DNA of 23,292 bases from SIG438 sp034117945 (GCA_034117945.1 JAXEOR010000129.1:1-23292), one strand, 5' to 3'. Shown: positions 14,654 to 22,743, numbered from the stretch's first letter. Program-made: numbers and translations. The notes: generated from the letters alone by a model not told the origin.

Positions 14654-14691
14654 AAAAGGCAGACGGAAACAGCCCTTCTCTTCCGTCTGCC
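14654..14691 (-). terminator. Intrinsic terminator after purB
   Basis: A perfect 11-bp stem, GGCAGACGGAA (14658-14668) with TTCCGTCTGCC (14681-14691), is followed on the minus strand by TTTTTC. It separates purB from proC. Confidence 0.85.
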
Positions 14692-14707
14692 CTATAGTGT
14701 TATTATA

Positions 14708-16138
14708 TCACACCGTCAGCTCTGCCGCAATGCCTAATTCCTGGGCATATTTTTGCAGGACAGGCTTAATTTTTTCCTCCAAAAACTCGGTTACCTGGCT
14801 GGGAGAACGGCCGATAAACCGCTCCGGCTGCAAAATTCCCTCCAGCTCCTCCCGGTTCAATCCAAAGAGGGGATCGTTGCAAATTCGTTCAATCAGGTCA
14901 TTGGGTTTCCCCTCCATCTTCACCTGCTTGGCAGCCTCCATGGAATGCACCCGAATCCGCTCATGAAGCTGCTGACGGTCTCCTCCCTTTTTCACTGCGT
15001 CCATCATAATATTTTCGGTAGCCATAAAGGGAAGCTCGCTCTGCACCCGAGAGGCAATTACCTTGGGATACACCACCAAGCCGTCCGCCACATTGGCATA
15101 AATATTCAAAATAGCGTCCGTCGCCAAAAAGGCCTCTGCCACCGAAAGACGCTTGTTGGCCGAATCATCCAGCGTTCTCTCAAACCACTGGGTGGAGGCG
15201 GTCATTGCAGGATTCAATGCGTCCGCCATCACAAACCGAGCCAGGGCGCAAATGCGCTCCGATCGCATGGGATTGCGCTTATAAGCCATGGCAGAGGAGC
15301 CGATCTGACTTTTCTCAAAGGGCTCCTCAATTTCCTTCAGGTTTTGCAAAAGCCGCAGATCATTGGCAAATTTATAGGCACTTTGGGCGATACCGCTGAG
15401 CACATTTAAGATCCGGCTGTCAATTTTCCGGGAATAGGTTTGACCGGAAACAGGATAGGTTTCGTCAAAGCCCATTTCCTGAGCAATCAGCCGATCCAGC
15501 TCCCGGACTTTATTCTCATCCCCCTCAAACAGCTCCATAAAGCTGGCCTGGGTTCCTGTGGTTCCTTTAGAACCAAGCAGCTTTAAGCTACCGGTCACAT
15601 ATTCCAGATCCTCCAGATCCAGCAGCAAATCATGCAGCCAAAGAGTGGCTCGTTTTCCCACCGTGGTCAGCTGAGCGGGCTGAAAATGGGTAAATCCCAG
15701 AGTAGGCATGTCCCGATACTGCTGAGCAAAGTCCGCCAGCGTTCCCATTACGGTCACCAGTCTGCGGTGAATCAGCTGCAAGCCCTCCCGCATAATCATC
15801 AAATCCGTATTATCCCCCACATAGCAGGAGGTAGCACCCAGATGAATGATACCCGCCGCCTTGGGGCATTGGAGACCGTAGGCATACACATGAGCCATAA
15901 CGTCATGGCGCACCTGCTTTTCCCGCTGCTCGGCCTCCTCGTAATTAATATCGTCCTTATGAGCCTCCAGCTCGGCAATCTGCTCCTCCGTAATGGGCAG
16001 ACCCAGCTTGCGCTCCGCCTTTGCCAGGGCAATCCAAAGTCTTCTCCAGGTTTTAAACTTGTGGTCAGGAGAAAACAAATACTTCATTTTCTCTCCCGCA
16101 TAACGGGAATTTAAGGGGCTTTCATAAGTGTCTCTCAT
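14708..16138 (-). CDS. purB: Adenylosuccinate lyase
   Basis: A 476-residue fumarase/aspartase-superfamily enzyme that eliminates fumarate from SAICAR and from adenylosuccinate in purine synthesis. It has His78 in VRHDVMAH and catalytic His151 in LGFTHFQPAQ. The mobile signature loop IGSSAMAYKRNPMRSE (279-294) carries the catalytic serine. N-terminal YESPLNSRYAGEKM is typical of the family. The length fits the long, eukaryote-like PurB form found in many Clostridia rather than the roughly 430-residue Bacillus form. The start lies three bases after the aspartate aminotransferase stop, so the two are coupled in one operon, followed by a terminator. Confidence 0.97.
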   Translation of the reverse strand: MRDTYESPLNSRYAGEKMKYLFSPDHKFKTWRRLWIALAKAERKLGLPITEEQIAELEAHKDDINYEEAEQREKQVRHDVMAHVYAYGLQCPKAAGIIHLGATSCYVGDNTDLMIMREGLQLIHRRLVTVMGTLADFAQQYRDMPTLGFTHFQPAQLTTVGKRATLWLHDLLLDLEDLEYVTGSLKLLGSKGTTGTQASFMELFEGDENKVRELDRLIAQEMGFDETYPVSGQTYSRKIDSRILNVLSGIAQSAYKFANDLRLLQNLKEIEEPFEKSQIGSSAMAYKRNPMRSERICALARFVMADALNPAMTASTQWFERTLDDSANKRLSVAEAFLATDAILNIYANVADGLVVYPKVIASRVQSELPFMATENIMMDAVKKGGDRQQLHERIRVHSMEAAKQVKMEGKPNDLIERICNDPLFGLNREELEGILQPERFIGRSPSQVTEFLEEKIKPVLQKYAQELGIAAELTV

Positions 16139-16141
16139 TCA

Positions 16142-17338
16142 TCAAAACTCCTTTTTTACAAATTGTTCAATTCTGTTCAGCCCTTCCTCAATGTTTTTCA
16201 TAGAGGTGGCATAGGACAGGCGGACAAACCCATCTGCGTGAAACCCAACGCCGGACACCACCGCAACCTTAGCAATGTCCAACAGAGCCTCGCAGAAATC
16301 ATCAGAATTTTTGATTTTGTATCCATACAGCTCCGTTCCGAACAGGGCGCTTACGTTCATCATTACATAAAAGGCTCCCATAGGCTTGGTACAGGAAAGG
16401 CCTTGGATGCCGTTGATTCTTTCTACCATGTAATCCCGCCGCTGCTCAAAGGTTTGGCGCATCATTTCCACGCAGTCCTGAGAGCCGTCCAAAGCAGCCA
16501 CTGCAGCCTTTTGGGCAATGGAATTGGGATTGGAGGTGGCATGGCTCTGCAAATTGCTCATAGCCTTTGCCAAAGAGGCGTTAGAAGCGGTATACCCGAT
16601 TCTCCAGCCCGTCATAGAATGACTTTTCGACAAGCCGTTTACCACAATGGTGCGTTCCTTAATTTCATTGCTGACAGAAGCAATGGAAACATGCTTCGCC
16701 CCGCCGTAAACCAGCTTTTCATAAATTTCATCCGAAATGATATAAAGGTCTTTCTCCACCGCCAGCTCGCCAATTTCCCGGAGCTCCTCACTGGTATACA
16801 GCATTCCGGTAGGATTGCTGGGACTGTTCATGATCACAGCCTTGGTGCGGTCTGTGATCTTGCTTCTCAAATCATCAACAGTGAACTTAAAATGCCGCTC
16901 CTCGCAGGTAGGCAACACCACCGGAACCCCGTCGGCAATTTTAATCATTTCCGGGTAGCTGACCCAAAAGGGTGCCGGCACGATGACCTCATCTCCCGGA
17001 TTACAAATGGTCATCAAAGCATTGACCAGGCACTGCTTGGCGCCGTTGCTAACCACAATGTTGGCAGGAGAATATTCCAATGAATTATCCCTCATCAGCT
17101 TCCTGCAAATTGCCTCCTTCAGCTCCTTGGTGCCGGAAGCGGGGGTGTATTTGGTAAATCCGTCTGCAATGGCTTTCACGGCCGCCTCCTTGATATGCTC
17201 CGGTGTATCAAAATCCGGCTGGCCTGCTCCAAAGCCAATCACATCCACTCCTTCCCCCTGCATCACCTTTACTTTTTCATCAATCGCCAAGGTTGGCGAG
17301 GCTGCTATAGACTGAATCTTTTCCGAAATTGGCATCAT
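16142..17338 (-). CDS. aspB: Class I pyridoxal-phosphate aminotransferase, probably aspartate aminotransferase
   Basis: A 398-residue fold-type I aminotransferase, probably converting aspartate and 2-oxoglutarate to oxaloacetate and glutamate. Schiff-base Lys238 lies in NGLSKSHSMTGWRIGY. Asn175 (SPSNPTG) and Asp203 (ISDEIYE) bind the cofactor. Arg246 follows in the SxxxxGxRxG pattern, and a second substrate arginine lies near the C-terminus in DGFVRLSYA. N-terminal ASPTLAIDEKV and GAGQPDFDTP are typical of the Igamma subgroup (B. subtilis AspB). First ATG chosen: GGAGG sits nine bases upstream. It has its own promoter and is co-transcribed with purB, which uses aspartate-derived nitrogen via adenylosuccinate. 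Aromatic or alanine substrates cannot be excluded. Confidence 0.93.
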   Translation of the reverse strand: MMPISEKIQSIAASPTLAIDEKVKVMQGEGVDVIGFGAGQPDFDTPEHIKEAAVKAIADGFTKYTPASGTKELKEAICRKLMRDNSLEYSPANIVVSNGAKQCLVNALMTICNPGDEVIVPAPFWVSYPEMIKIADGVPVVLPTCEERHFKFTVDDLRSKITDRTKAVIMNSPSNPTGMLYTSEELREIGELAVEKDLYIISDEIYEKLVYGGAKHVSIASVSNEIKERTIVVNGLSKSHSMTGWRIGYTASNASLAKAMSNLQSHATSNPNSIAQKAAVAALDGSQDCVEMMRQTFEQRRDYMVERINGIQGLSCTKPMGAFYVMMNVSALFGTELYGYKIKNSDDFCEALLDIAKVAVVSGVGFHADGFVRLSYATSMKNIEEGLNRIEQFVKKEF

Positions 17339-17373
17339 TCAAAAAAACCTCCATATTTTCAAATCATATCCTT

Positions 17374-17402
17374 ATTATAATACAAACCCTTTTATTTTGC
17401 AA
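17374..17402 (-). promoter_or_regulatory. SigA promoter of aspB-purB
   Basis: Minus strand: TTGCAA (17397-17402), a 17-base spacer and perfect TATAAT (17374-17379). It starts only 18 bases after the upstream dipeptidase stop; no terminator is visible between the units. Confidence 0.8.
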
Positions 17403-17420
17403 GTTCTTTTACAGATAAAT

Positions 17421-18332
17421 TCATAAATGGTTTTTCAGAAAGCTTATGTAATTTTCACAAAACAACCGTTTTACCAAGGATTCCTGAAAATACCGGCACA
17501 GTTCTTCATATAAAAAGGAATAATCCTGAATGCCGCAAACTCCCTTCATGCAGCAATCGATCCCATCAAAATCCGCTCCCAGCCCAATACAATTTTCCCC
17601 ATCCAGACTGAGAAAATACTCAATATGCCGCACCAAATCGGTCACATCAGCGCCTCCCCGGTCACGCAAAAAGGGAGGGTACAAATTCAAGCCCACCATA
17701 CCGCCCATGTCCCGGATCACGCAAAACTGCTCCCGCGTTAAATTCCGCGGGTGAGGGCAAACCTCCCGGGCGTTGGAATGCGTGGCGATCAAAGGCTTTT
17801 GGACGAGAGAGGCAAAGTCAAAAAAGCTTTGCTCCGAGCAGTGAGACACGTCTAAAATCATGCCCAGCCGATTCATTTCCTCAACTGCCTGCCTGCCCAG
17901 CCGGGTCACGCCCCCGCCCTTGCCCTCAATACCTCCGCACAGGTCGTTGTCCTGATTCCAGCAAAGGCTCATGCATCTGACCCCTTTTTGATACAGCCGC
18001 TCCACCATAGAGCAATCCTTCCCAAAGCCCCCCTCCACCGTGAGAAAGGCCGCCGTCTTTCCTTCCTTCAGGGCATGCTTCGTTTCCTGCCAGCAGGTCA
18101 CTTTTGAGATTTTATCAGCATTTTGTTCTACTTCCCGCTCCACCGCATCCAATAGTGTCAAGCAGCGGGCGGCCGGATCCGGCTCCTCCGGGGGCACAAA
18201 GGCGGCAAAAAACTGCACAAATCCTTCGTACTGCCGGGCTCGCTCTAAGCTCCAATGTCCTCCGCAGCAGAGCAGCCCCTCCCCCTTTGCTAGCCGGCAG
18301 GCGGTATCACAGTGAGAATCAAATACAAACAC
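17421..18332 (-). CDS. Membrane dipeptidase-type (M19) metallopeptidase
   Basis: A 303-residue M19 (renal dipeptidase-like) enzyme with a TIM-barrel fold and a binuclear zinc site; the family hydrolyses dipeptides, including some with D-amino acids. Metal ligands visible are His7 and Asp9 (FDSHCD), Glu100 (LTVEGG), His164 (DVSHCS), His185 (ATHSN) and Asp254 (LGADFDG). Despite the family name there is no signal peptide or membrane anchor, so it should be cytoplasmic. It lies 17 bases after yraN at the end of the rplS operon. Its role there is unknown; dipeptide recycling is a guess. The sequence is cysteine-rich for its size. Confidence 0.93.
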   Translation of the reverse strand: MFVFDSHCDTACRLAKGEGLLCCGGHWSLERARQYEGFVQFFAAFVPPEEPDPAARCLTLLDAVEREVEQNADKISKVTCWQETKHALKEGKTAAFLTVEGGFGKDCSMVERLYQKGVRCMSLCWNQDNDLCGGIEGKGGGVTRLGRQAVEEMNRLGMILDVSHCSEQSFFDFASLVQKPLIATHSNAREVCPHPRNLTREQFCVIRDMGGMVGLNLYPPFLRDRGGADVTDLVRHIEYFLSLDGENCIGLGADFDGIDCCMKGVCGIQDYSFLYEELCRYFQESLVKRLFCENYISFLKNHL

Positions 18333-18349
18333 AGCTCCATCAGCTCCTT

Positions 18350-18721
18350 TTAAAATGCCTGTTCAATATGATTGATTTCCCTGACCCGGTATCCGCCGAA
18401 CAGGGATGGCTCTGCCATCACCTCTACCACGTCAAACCGAACATCAACATCTTCATCATATGACAGCAGGAACTCCTGTGCCACTAATTTTATTTTTTCC
18501 TGCTTCCGAAAGCCCACCGCCTCTGCCGGGGCGCCGAAGTCACGGCTTTGTCTGGTCTTGACCTCCGCAAACACTAAAATTCCCGGCTTTTGCACAATCA
18601 AATCAACCTCGCCGTACTGGCAGGAATAATTGGCGGCAACCCTTTGATAGCCCTTTTTACGCAAATAACGGGCAGCCTCCCGTTCGCCGAAACCGCCCAA
18701 TTTTTTGTTGTTTTGTTTCAT
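18350..18721 (-). CDS. YraN/UPF0102 nuclease-like protein
   Basis: A 123-residue UPF0102 protein with a predicted PD-(D/E)xK nuclease fold of the Holliday-junction-resolvase type. It opens with LGGFGEREAARYLRKKGY (Glu13). GEVDLIV (37-43) gives Asp40, and FAEVKTRQ (51-58) gives Glu53 and Lys55, the likely metal-binding core. A conserved tail helix (RKQEKIKLVAQEFL) follows. The start overlaps the rnhB stop by four bases (ATGA), so the two are translationally coupled. The rnhB-yraN pairing is widespread, which suggests a nucleic-acid role, but the family's activity is not settled. Confidence 0.93.
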   Translation of the reverse strand: MKQNNKKLGGFGEREAARYLRKKGYQRVAANYSCQYGEVDLIVQKPGILVFAEVKTRQSRDFGAPAEAVGFRKQEKIKLVAQEFLLSYDEDVDVRFDVVEVMAEPSLFGGYRVREINHIEQAF

Positions 18722-19323
18722 TTTCCTTCATCCTTCACAAACTTGGTGCAAAAGGTTTTTCTGTGAATGGGACAAAGACCGAATTCCCGGATGGCGTGTA
18801 TGTGCGCCTTGGTGCCGTAGCCCTTATGCTTGGCAAAGCCGTACTCCGGATATCGGCTGTCGCACTCCCGGAGAAACCGGTCACGGCTTACCTTAGCAAG
18901 AATCGATGCCGCCGCAATGCAGGCAACCTGTGCGTCTCCCTTGACCACACATTCATGGGGATAGGCCATTCCCTTACTCTGATTCCCGTCAATCAGCACA
19001 TAATCCGGCTTAAACCGCAGCCGCCCAACCGCCCCCGCCATTGCCCGGAAGGTTGCGTTTAAAATATTGATCTCGTCGATCATTTTTTCATCCACAGAGC
19101 ACACCGCAAACGCCACTGCATTCTGGGTGATATAATCAAACAGCTGCTCCCTCTTTTTTTCGGAAAGCTTTTTGGAATCCTTAATATCCGGAAGATATTT
19201 GTCCTCATCCATAATCACCGCTGCGGCAAACACCGGCCCTGCCAGCGGCCCTCTGCCTGCTTCGTCAACCCCCGCTATATAACGAAAACCCTGCTCGTGC
19301 AGGGCATGCTCCATTGCAATCAT
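18718..19323 (-). CDS. rnhB: Ribonuclease HII
   Basis: A 201-residue enzyme that nicks RNA in RNA-DNA hybrids and at single ribonucleotides in DNA. N-terminal VDEAGRGPLAGPV carries Asp20 and Glu21; Asp112 (VLIDGN) and Asp130 (VKGDAQVACIAAASILAKV) complete the DEDD set. The C-terminal GFAKHKGYGTKAH motif is typical. The frame stays open further upstream to 19440, inside rbgA, but that part lacks family similarity. The ATG at 19323 has AAGGTGA seven bases before it. It lies 46 bases after rbgA and overlaps yraN. The rplS-lepB-rbgA-rnhB order is common in Firmicutes. Confidence 0.96.
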   Translation of the reverse strand: MIAMEHALHEQGFRYIAGVDEAGRGPLAGPVFAAAVIMDEDKYLPDIKDSKKLSEKKREQLFDYITQNAVAFAVCSVDEKMIDEINILNATFRAMAGAVGRLRFKPDYVLIDGNQSKGMAYPHECVVKGDAQVACIAAASILAKVSRDRFLRECDSRYPEYGFAKHKGYGTKAHIHAIREFGLCPIHRKTFCTKFVKDEGK

Positions 19324-19369
19324 GTTCGTTTCACCTTTTCCCTTATCATTTTGAAAACCCTTTTCTTGA

Positions 19370-20215
19370 TTACTCCGGCTTTTCCAAAGAAATTCTGCCC
19401 AGACCCGCTCTCCGGAACTCATCCAGCAGCACCGCAGCACCTCGTCTGGTGTCCGTTTCTCCGCCCCGGATCACAAAGTGGCGGCTGCGGGAAATCTGCT
19501 CCAGCACCTTATAGTCTGTTTCCTCCAGGCTCTCCAGCCCATAACGGCTGCACAGAGCCTGAGGATATTCCTGCCTTAAGCAATGGATCAATTCGCAGGC
19601 CAATTCCTCCAGATCCACCACATCATCCTTGACTGCCCCGGTAAAGGCCAGATGCAGTCCTGTTTGCCTGTCTTCAAATTTCGGCCATAAAATTCCGGGC
19701 GTGTCCAGCAGTTCAAAGCCATTTTTCAGCCGGATCCATTGTTTCCCCCGGGTTACCCCGGGGCGATCCCCCGTTTTGGCGCTGCTCCTGCCGGAAATCC
19801 GGTTGATCAAAGAGGATTTTCCCACATTGGGCACCCCGGCAATCATCATTCTGATTTTCCGGTTCACCATGCCCCTTTGCCGATCACGCTGAATTTTATC
19901 CTGCAGCCCTTGCTCCGCCGCATGAAACACACGGTTTACCCCCTGGCCGGTCATGGCGTTCACGCTGACAAAATTCCAATGCTGTTTTTCAAACCAATCC
20001 TCCCACAGGGCAGTAACAGCCGGATCGGCAAGATCGGTTTTGGTCAGCACCAAAAGACGGGGCTTTCCCCCTGTCAGCCTGTCCAGCTCCGGGTTACGGG
20101 AGGAACGGGGAATTCTAGCGTCAATCAACTCAACCACCAGGTCAACCAGCTTAACATCCGCCGCCATTTCGCGGCCGGTTTTGGTCATATGCCCGGGAAA
20201 CCACTGAATGTCCAT
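19370..20215 (-). CDS. rbgA: Ribosome biogenesis GTPase RbgA (YlqF)
   Basis: A 281-residue circularly permuted GTPase needed for late assembly of the 50S subunit. It begins MDIQWFPGHMTKTGREM, the family N-terminus. Motif order is permuted: G4 TKTD (58-61) first, then G1 GVPNVGKSS (127-135), a G2 threonine in RPGVTRGKQW, and G3 DTPG (171-174). A helical C-terminal domain that binds rRNA follows. The SD AGGAGG is only one base before an upstream ATG at 20221 but seven before the ATG at 20215, so 20215 is chosen. G4 has Thr where most RbgA proteins have Asn. It follows lepB closely. Confidence 0.95.
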   Translation of the reverse strand: MDIQWFPGHMTKTGREMAADVKLVDLVVELIDARIPRSSRNPELDRLTGGKPRLLVLTKTDLADPAVTALWEDWFEKQHWNFVSVNAMTGQGVNRVFHAAEQGLQDKIQRDRQRGMVNRKIRMMIAGVPNVGKSSLINRISGRSSAKTGDRPGVTRGKQWIRLKNGFELLDTPGILWPKFEDRQTGLHLAFTGAVKDDVVDLEELACELIHCLRQEYPQALCSRYGLESLEETDYKVLEQISRSRHFVIRGGETDTRRGAAVLLDEFRRAGLGRISLEKPE

Positions 20216-20249
20216 CTCCATTCCTCCTGTCTTGTTTTACTGCACTGTC

Positions 20250-20957
20250 TTAATGATACAGGCTGCCGAACCGACTGTCAAAGGGGAACAGTCTGAGCCA
20301 GGCTTTGCCCACAATATCGTCATAATCCACCAGTCCTACCGAGGTGTTACGGCAGTCTAAGCTATGCTGACGATTGTCGCCCATTGCAAACAAATACCCT
20401 TCCGGAATGGTCAGAGGGTAGGTCTGATTTCCGTTCTCGGTGGTAGGAGAACCCAAATAATCCTCCTCTATCAGGGCACCGTCCACATACACATCGCCGT
20501 TATGAATATCCACCGTTTGCCCCTCCACCGCAATCACGCGTTTGATATACGGCCGGGTTTTATCTCCGTTGGGGTAAAAAACAATAATGTCTCCGACCTT
20601 TGGCTCATAGCCAAGCCGAACCACTGCCAGCCGATCCCCCGTCATCAAGGTGTTCTGCATAGACGGCCCTTCCACCACCACCATAGTAAACACAAAGCTT
20701 CTGATTACAAAGGTAATCGCCAACGCAACAGCAATCACCACCACCCAATCTGCCAGCTCCTTTAAAACAGGATGGGCAGCGGCAAAGCCGCCCGCTGTTT
20801 TGACAGCACTGCTTTCCTGCTGCATGGAAACCTCCGGCTGCTGAGAGGCATTTGGGGTTTCTTCCGTTTGTTCAGCGGATTCTTGTTCAGAAAAATCCTG
20901 TTCAGCTAATTCCTGCTCCTGTTCCGGCTGCTCCGGAAAATTTTTATCATTCATCAT
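20250..20957 (-). CDS. lepB: Signal peptidase I with long acidic N-terminal tail
   Basis: A roughly 235-residue type I signal peptidase that cleaves Sec and Tat signal peptides outside the membrane. Residues 1-65 form a Glu/Gln-rich, probably disordered cytoplasmic tail. One membrane anchor spans about 71-92. Then come box B with nucleophile Ser near 100 (VEGPSMQNTL), box C (GDRLAVVRL), box D with general-base Lys near 140 (YIKRVIAVEG) and box E (GDNRQHSLDCR). Three consecutive ATGs occur; GGGAG is 3, 6 or 9 bases from them, so the second (20957) or third is favoured. Located between rplS and rbgA as in many Firmicutes. Confidence 0.95.
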   Translation of the reverse strand: MMNDKNFPEQPEQEQELAEQDFSEQESAEQTEETPNASQQPEVSMQQESSAVKTAGGFAAAHPVLKELADWVVVIAVALAITFVIRSFVFTMVVVEGPSMQNTLMTGDRLAVVRLGYEPKVGDIIVFYPNGDKTRPYIKRVIAVEGQTVDIHNGDVYVDGALIEEDYLGSPTTENGNQTYPLTIPEGYLFAMGDNRQHSLDCRNTSVGLVDYDDIVGKAWLRLFPFDSRFGSLYH

Positions 20958-20990
20958 CATGATCTCCCAACTTTTTCTACCAACAAAGAA

Positions 20991-21016
20991 AAGGGGGACG
21001 CATCACGCCTCCCCTT
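20991..21016 (-). terminator. Weak attenuator-like hairpin between rplS and lepB
   Basis: On the minus strand AAGGGGA pairs with TCCCC(C)TT around an 11-base loop, and TTCTTTG follows. The stem has a bulge and the T run is poor, so I read it as a partial terminator letting rplS be expressed above the genes that follow. Confidence 0.45.
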
Positions 21017-21021
21017 CGTCT

Positions 21022-21363
21022 TTAGATTTTTTCTTTTACTTTCGCAGCTTTTCCTACACGGTCTCTTAAGTAGTACAGCTTTGCACGTCTCACCTTACCC
21101 TTACGGGACACTTCAATTCTTTCAATGTTCGGTGAGTTCACAGGGAAGGTTCTTTCCACACCTACTCCGTAAGAAACACGTCTTACCGTAAAAGTCTGCT
21201 GAATCCCGCCGTGCTTTTTGGCAATGATCGTTCCTTCGAACATCTGAATTCTCTCGCGGGTTCCTTCTTTGACCTTCAGGTAAATTTTTACGGTATCACC
21301 AATCAGCAGCTCAGGCAAATCTGTTCTGATCTGCTCCTCGGCAACGGCCTTCAAAATATCCAT
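21022..21363 (-). CDS. rplS: 50S ribosomal protein L19
   Basis: A 113-residue ribosomal protein at the 30S-50S interface. Conserved segments are present: FEGTIIAKKHGG, the TFTVRRVSYGVGVERTFPVN core, and the IEVSRKGKVRRAKLYYLRDR C-terminal region. The frame is open up to 21408, but the ATG at 21363 has GGAGG seven bases before it and matches the family N-terminus (MDILKAVAEEQ). First gene of the operon behind its own promoter. trmD, the usual neighbour, is not in the window. Confidence 0.97.
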   Translation of the reverse strand: MDILKAVAEEQIRTDLPELLIGDTVKIYLKVKEGTRERIQMFEGTIIAKKHGGIQQTFTVRRVSYGVGVERTFPVNSPNIERIEVSRKGKVRRAKLYYLRDRVGKAAKVKEKI

Positions 21364-21433
21364 CTGGCTTCCTCCTCTCTCCAAAGACATTCGTACCGCA
21401 TACGTCACGGCGGCAGAGGACTATCCGTAATTC
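21364..21433 (-). promoter_or_regulatory. Candidate rplS (L19) autoregulatory leader
   Basis: The 70-base leader can fold with TCCTCT (minus strand of 21415-21420) pairing to AGAGGA (21373-21378), which overlaps the rplS SD. Inside, GCCGC can pair with GCGGT to give a nested hairpin. L19 leaders that respond to the protein are known in Firmicutes; I have not matched this one to the published consensus. Confidence 0.4.
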
Positions 21434-21439
21434 CATAAT

Positions 21440-21468
21440 AGTATATCATAGTTTTTCCAAAATTACAA
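21440..21468 (-). promoter_or_regulatory. SigA promoter of the rplS operon
   Basis: Minus strand: TTGTAA (21463-21468), a 17-base spacer and TATACT (21440-21445), with an A/T-rich stretch further upstream. Confidence 0.7.
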
Positions 21469-21525
21469 GGGTTTTTTCAAATTTTTTTATTTTTGTGTAT
21501 CTATTCCGAATCTGAGCGCCTTTTG

Positions 21526-21996
21526 TTATGCCAATTTCTTTTCCTCAAGAGCAAAAAACTGTTCGATCAGCTCCAGCACAGTCATCAAATCCTCAGTTTG
21601 CTCCGGGGAGCAATTCTGAAAGATCATCTGTGCCAGCTCCCGATGAAACTCTGAATGCAGCCGGTTTGCCGCCTCTCCCTTTTCGGTCAGAAACAACAGT
21701 GCCGACCGGCGGTCAACCTGATCCGTAATGCGGTAAATGCAGCCGTTCCCCGTCAAAACATTTGCCGCTGTGGTAAGAGAGCCGGGGGAAATGCCCAGCA
21801 GCCGGGCAACCTCCAGCATTTTATTTTCGCCCATTCGGCTCAAATAATCCACCGCCTCCAGCACATGGATTTCCCGCAGGGTCACCCTTCCCTTCCATTC
21901 CCGCACGGAAAATTCCTCTAACCTTGCAATCTGAAAAAACAAGGTTACCAAAAGGCTCTCCAAACAAGCCAACTGCTTCTCCTCTTTTCTCTCCAT
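21526..21996 (-). CDS. MarR-family transcriptional regulator
   Basis: A 156-residue winged-helix regulator. An N-terminal dimerisation helix (about 5-35) is followed by the HTH: TLREIHVLEAVDYL, then MLEVARLLGISPGSLTTAANVL as recognition region (about 59-80). The wing carries VDRRSALLFLTEKG, the DxR motif of MarR proteins. A C-terminal helix pair completes the dimer interface. The ligand and target are unknown. It begins 21 bases after the DUF554 gene, in the same direction, with no promoter between, so the two probably share a transcript. A GAGGGG SD precedes the ATG. Confidence 0.92.
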   Translation of the reverse strand: MERKEEKQLACLESLLVTLFFQIARLEEFSVREWKGRVTLREIHVLEAVDYLSRMGENKMLEVARLLGISPGSLTTAANVLTGNGCIYRITDQVDRRSALLFLTEKGEAANRLHSEFHRELAQMIFQNCSPEQTEDLMTVLELIEQFFALEEKKLA

Positions 21997-22017
21997 CTCG
22001 CAGCCCCTCCTCTTTTG

Positions 22018-22743
22018 TTACAGTCCCAGCACAATCTGATAGATCACCGGCACCAGCAAGGCAGGCAAAAAATTCCCCATTTTCAGCCGCTTGCCAAACA
22101 ATAAATTAATTCCGATTCCCAAAATCAAAACAAAGCCTACCATAGAAAGCCTGGAAATAAACGCATCGGTTAAAAAGGGCTCAATCATCACCGCAAAGCA
22201 AGTAATGGCGCCTTGATAAAGCCCCAAGGGAATGGCGGAAAACAAAACACCGATTCCCAGATCAGAGGCCAGAACCGCTATAATCACGCAGTCCAGCAAA
22301 GCCTTCATATATAATATAGAAGGATCTCCGGCAATCCCGTCCTGCAAAGACCCCATCACCGCCATCGCCCCAACGCAAATAATCAGGGTGGCCGTTACAA
22401 ATCCGTCTGCAAACTGAGAGTCCGGGGTTTGATGAAGCCTGTCCTTCATCCACTCTCCCAGCCGCTCCAGCTTTTGCTCCAGCTGCAGTGCCTCACCGAT
22501 CATTCCGCCGATCACCAGCGAAAAGATCAGTAGCAGCGTTCCGTCCCCAGTCAAGCGATCCTGCTGCACAGACAGCATTTGCTGCAGTGCCCCGGAAATC
22601 CCGATCATCACAGTGGCCAGCCCGCAGGCCTGAGTCAATATTTTTTGCATTCTGTCAGGCAGACCTCTGCCCACCGCCAGACCGATTCCTCCTCCCACCA
22701 AAACTGCCAGCGTATTTACAATGGTTCCAATTCCCCGTATCAT
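22018..22743 (-). CDS. DUF554 integral membrane protein (YqgA-like)
   Basis: A 241-residue DUF554 protein with about seven membrane helices. It opens MIRGIGTIVNTLAVLVGGGIGLAVGRGLP, and the conserved GLATVMIGISGALQ, a second-half GAMAVMGSLQDGIAGD and a C-terminal GIGINLLFGKRLKMGNFLPAL follow. The family is annotated as putative transporters; no substrate is established. GAGGGATGA lies just before the ATG. It is transcribed from its own promoter and precedes the marR gene, whose product may control it. Confidence 0.92.
   Translation of the reverse strand: MIRGIGTIVNTLAVLVGGGIGLAVGRGLPDRMQKILTQACGLATVMIGISGALQQMLSVQQDRLTGDGTLLLIFSLVIGGMIGEALQLEQKLERLGEWMKDRLHQTPDSQFADGFVTATLIICVGAMAVMGSLQDGIAGDPSILYMKALLDCVIIAVLASDLGIGVLFSAIPLGLYQGAITCFAVMIEPFLTDAFISRLSMVGFVLILGIGINLLFGKRLKMGNFLPALLVPVIYQIVLGL

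Noticed and set aside
16163..17083. 306-codon plus-strand open frame opposite aspB
   Set aside because: It mirrors a clearly conserved aminotransferase; the translation shows no domain and no SD-start pair.
19324..19440. Upstream extension of rnhB into rbgA
   Set aside because: No family similarity, and a good SD precedes the ATG at 19323.
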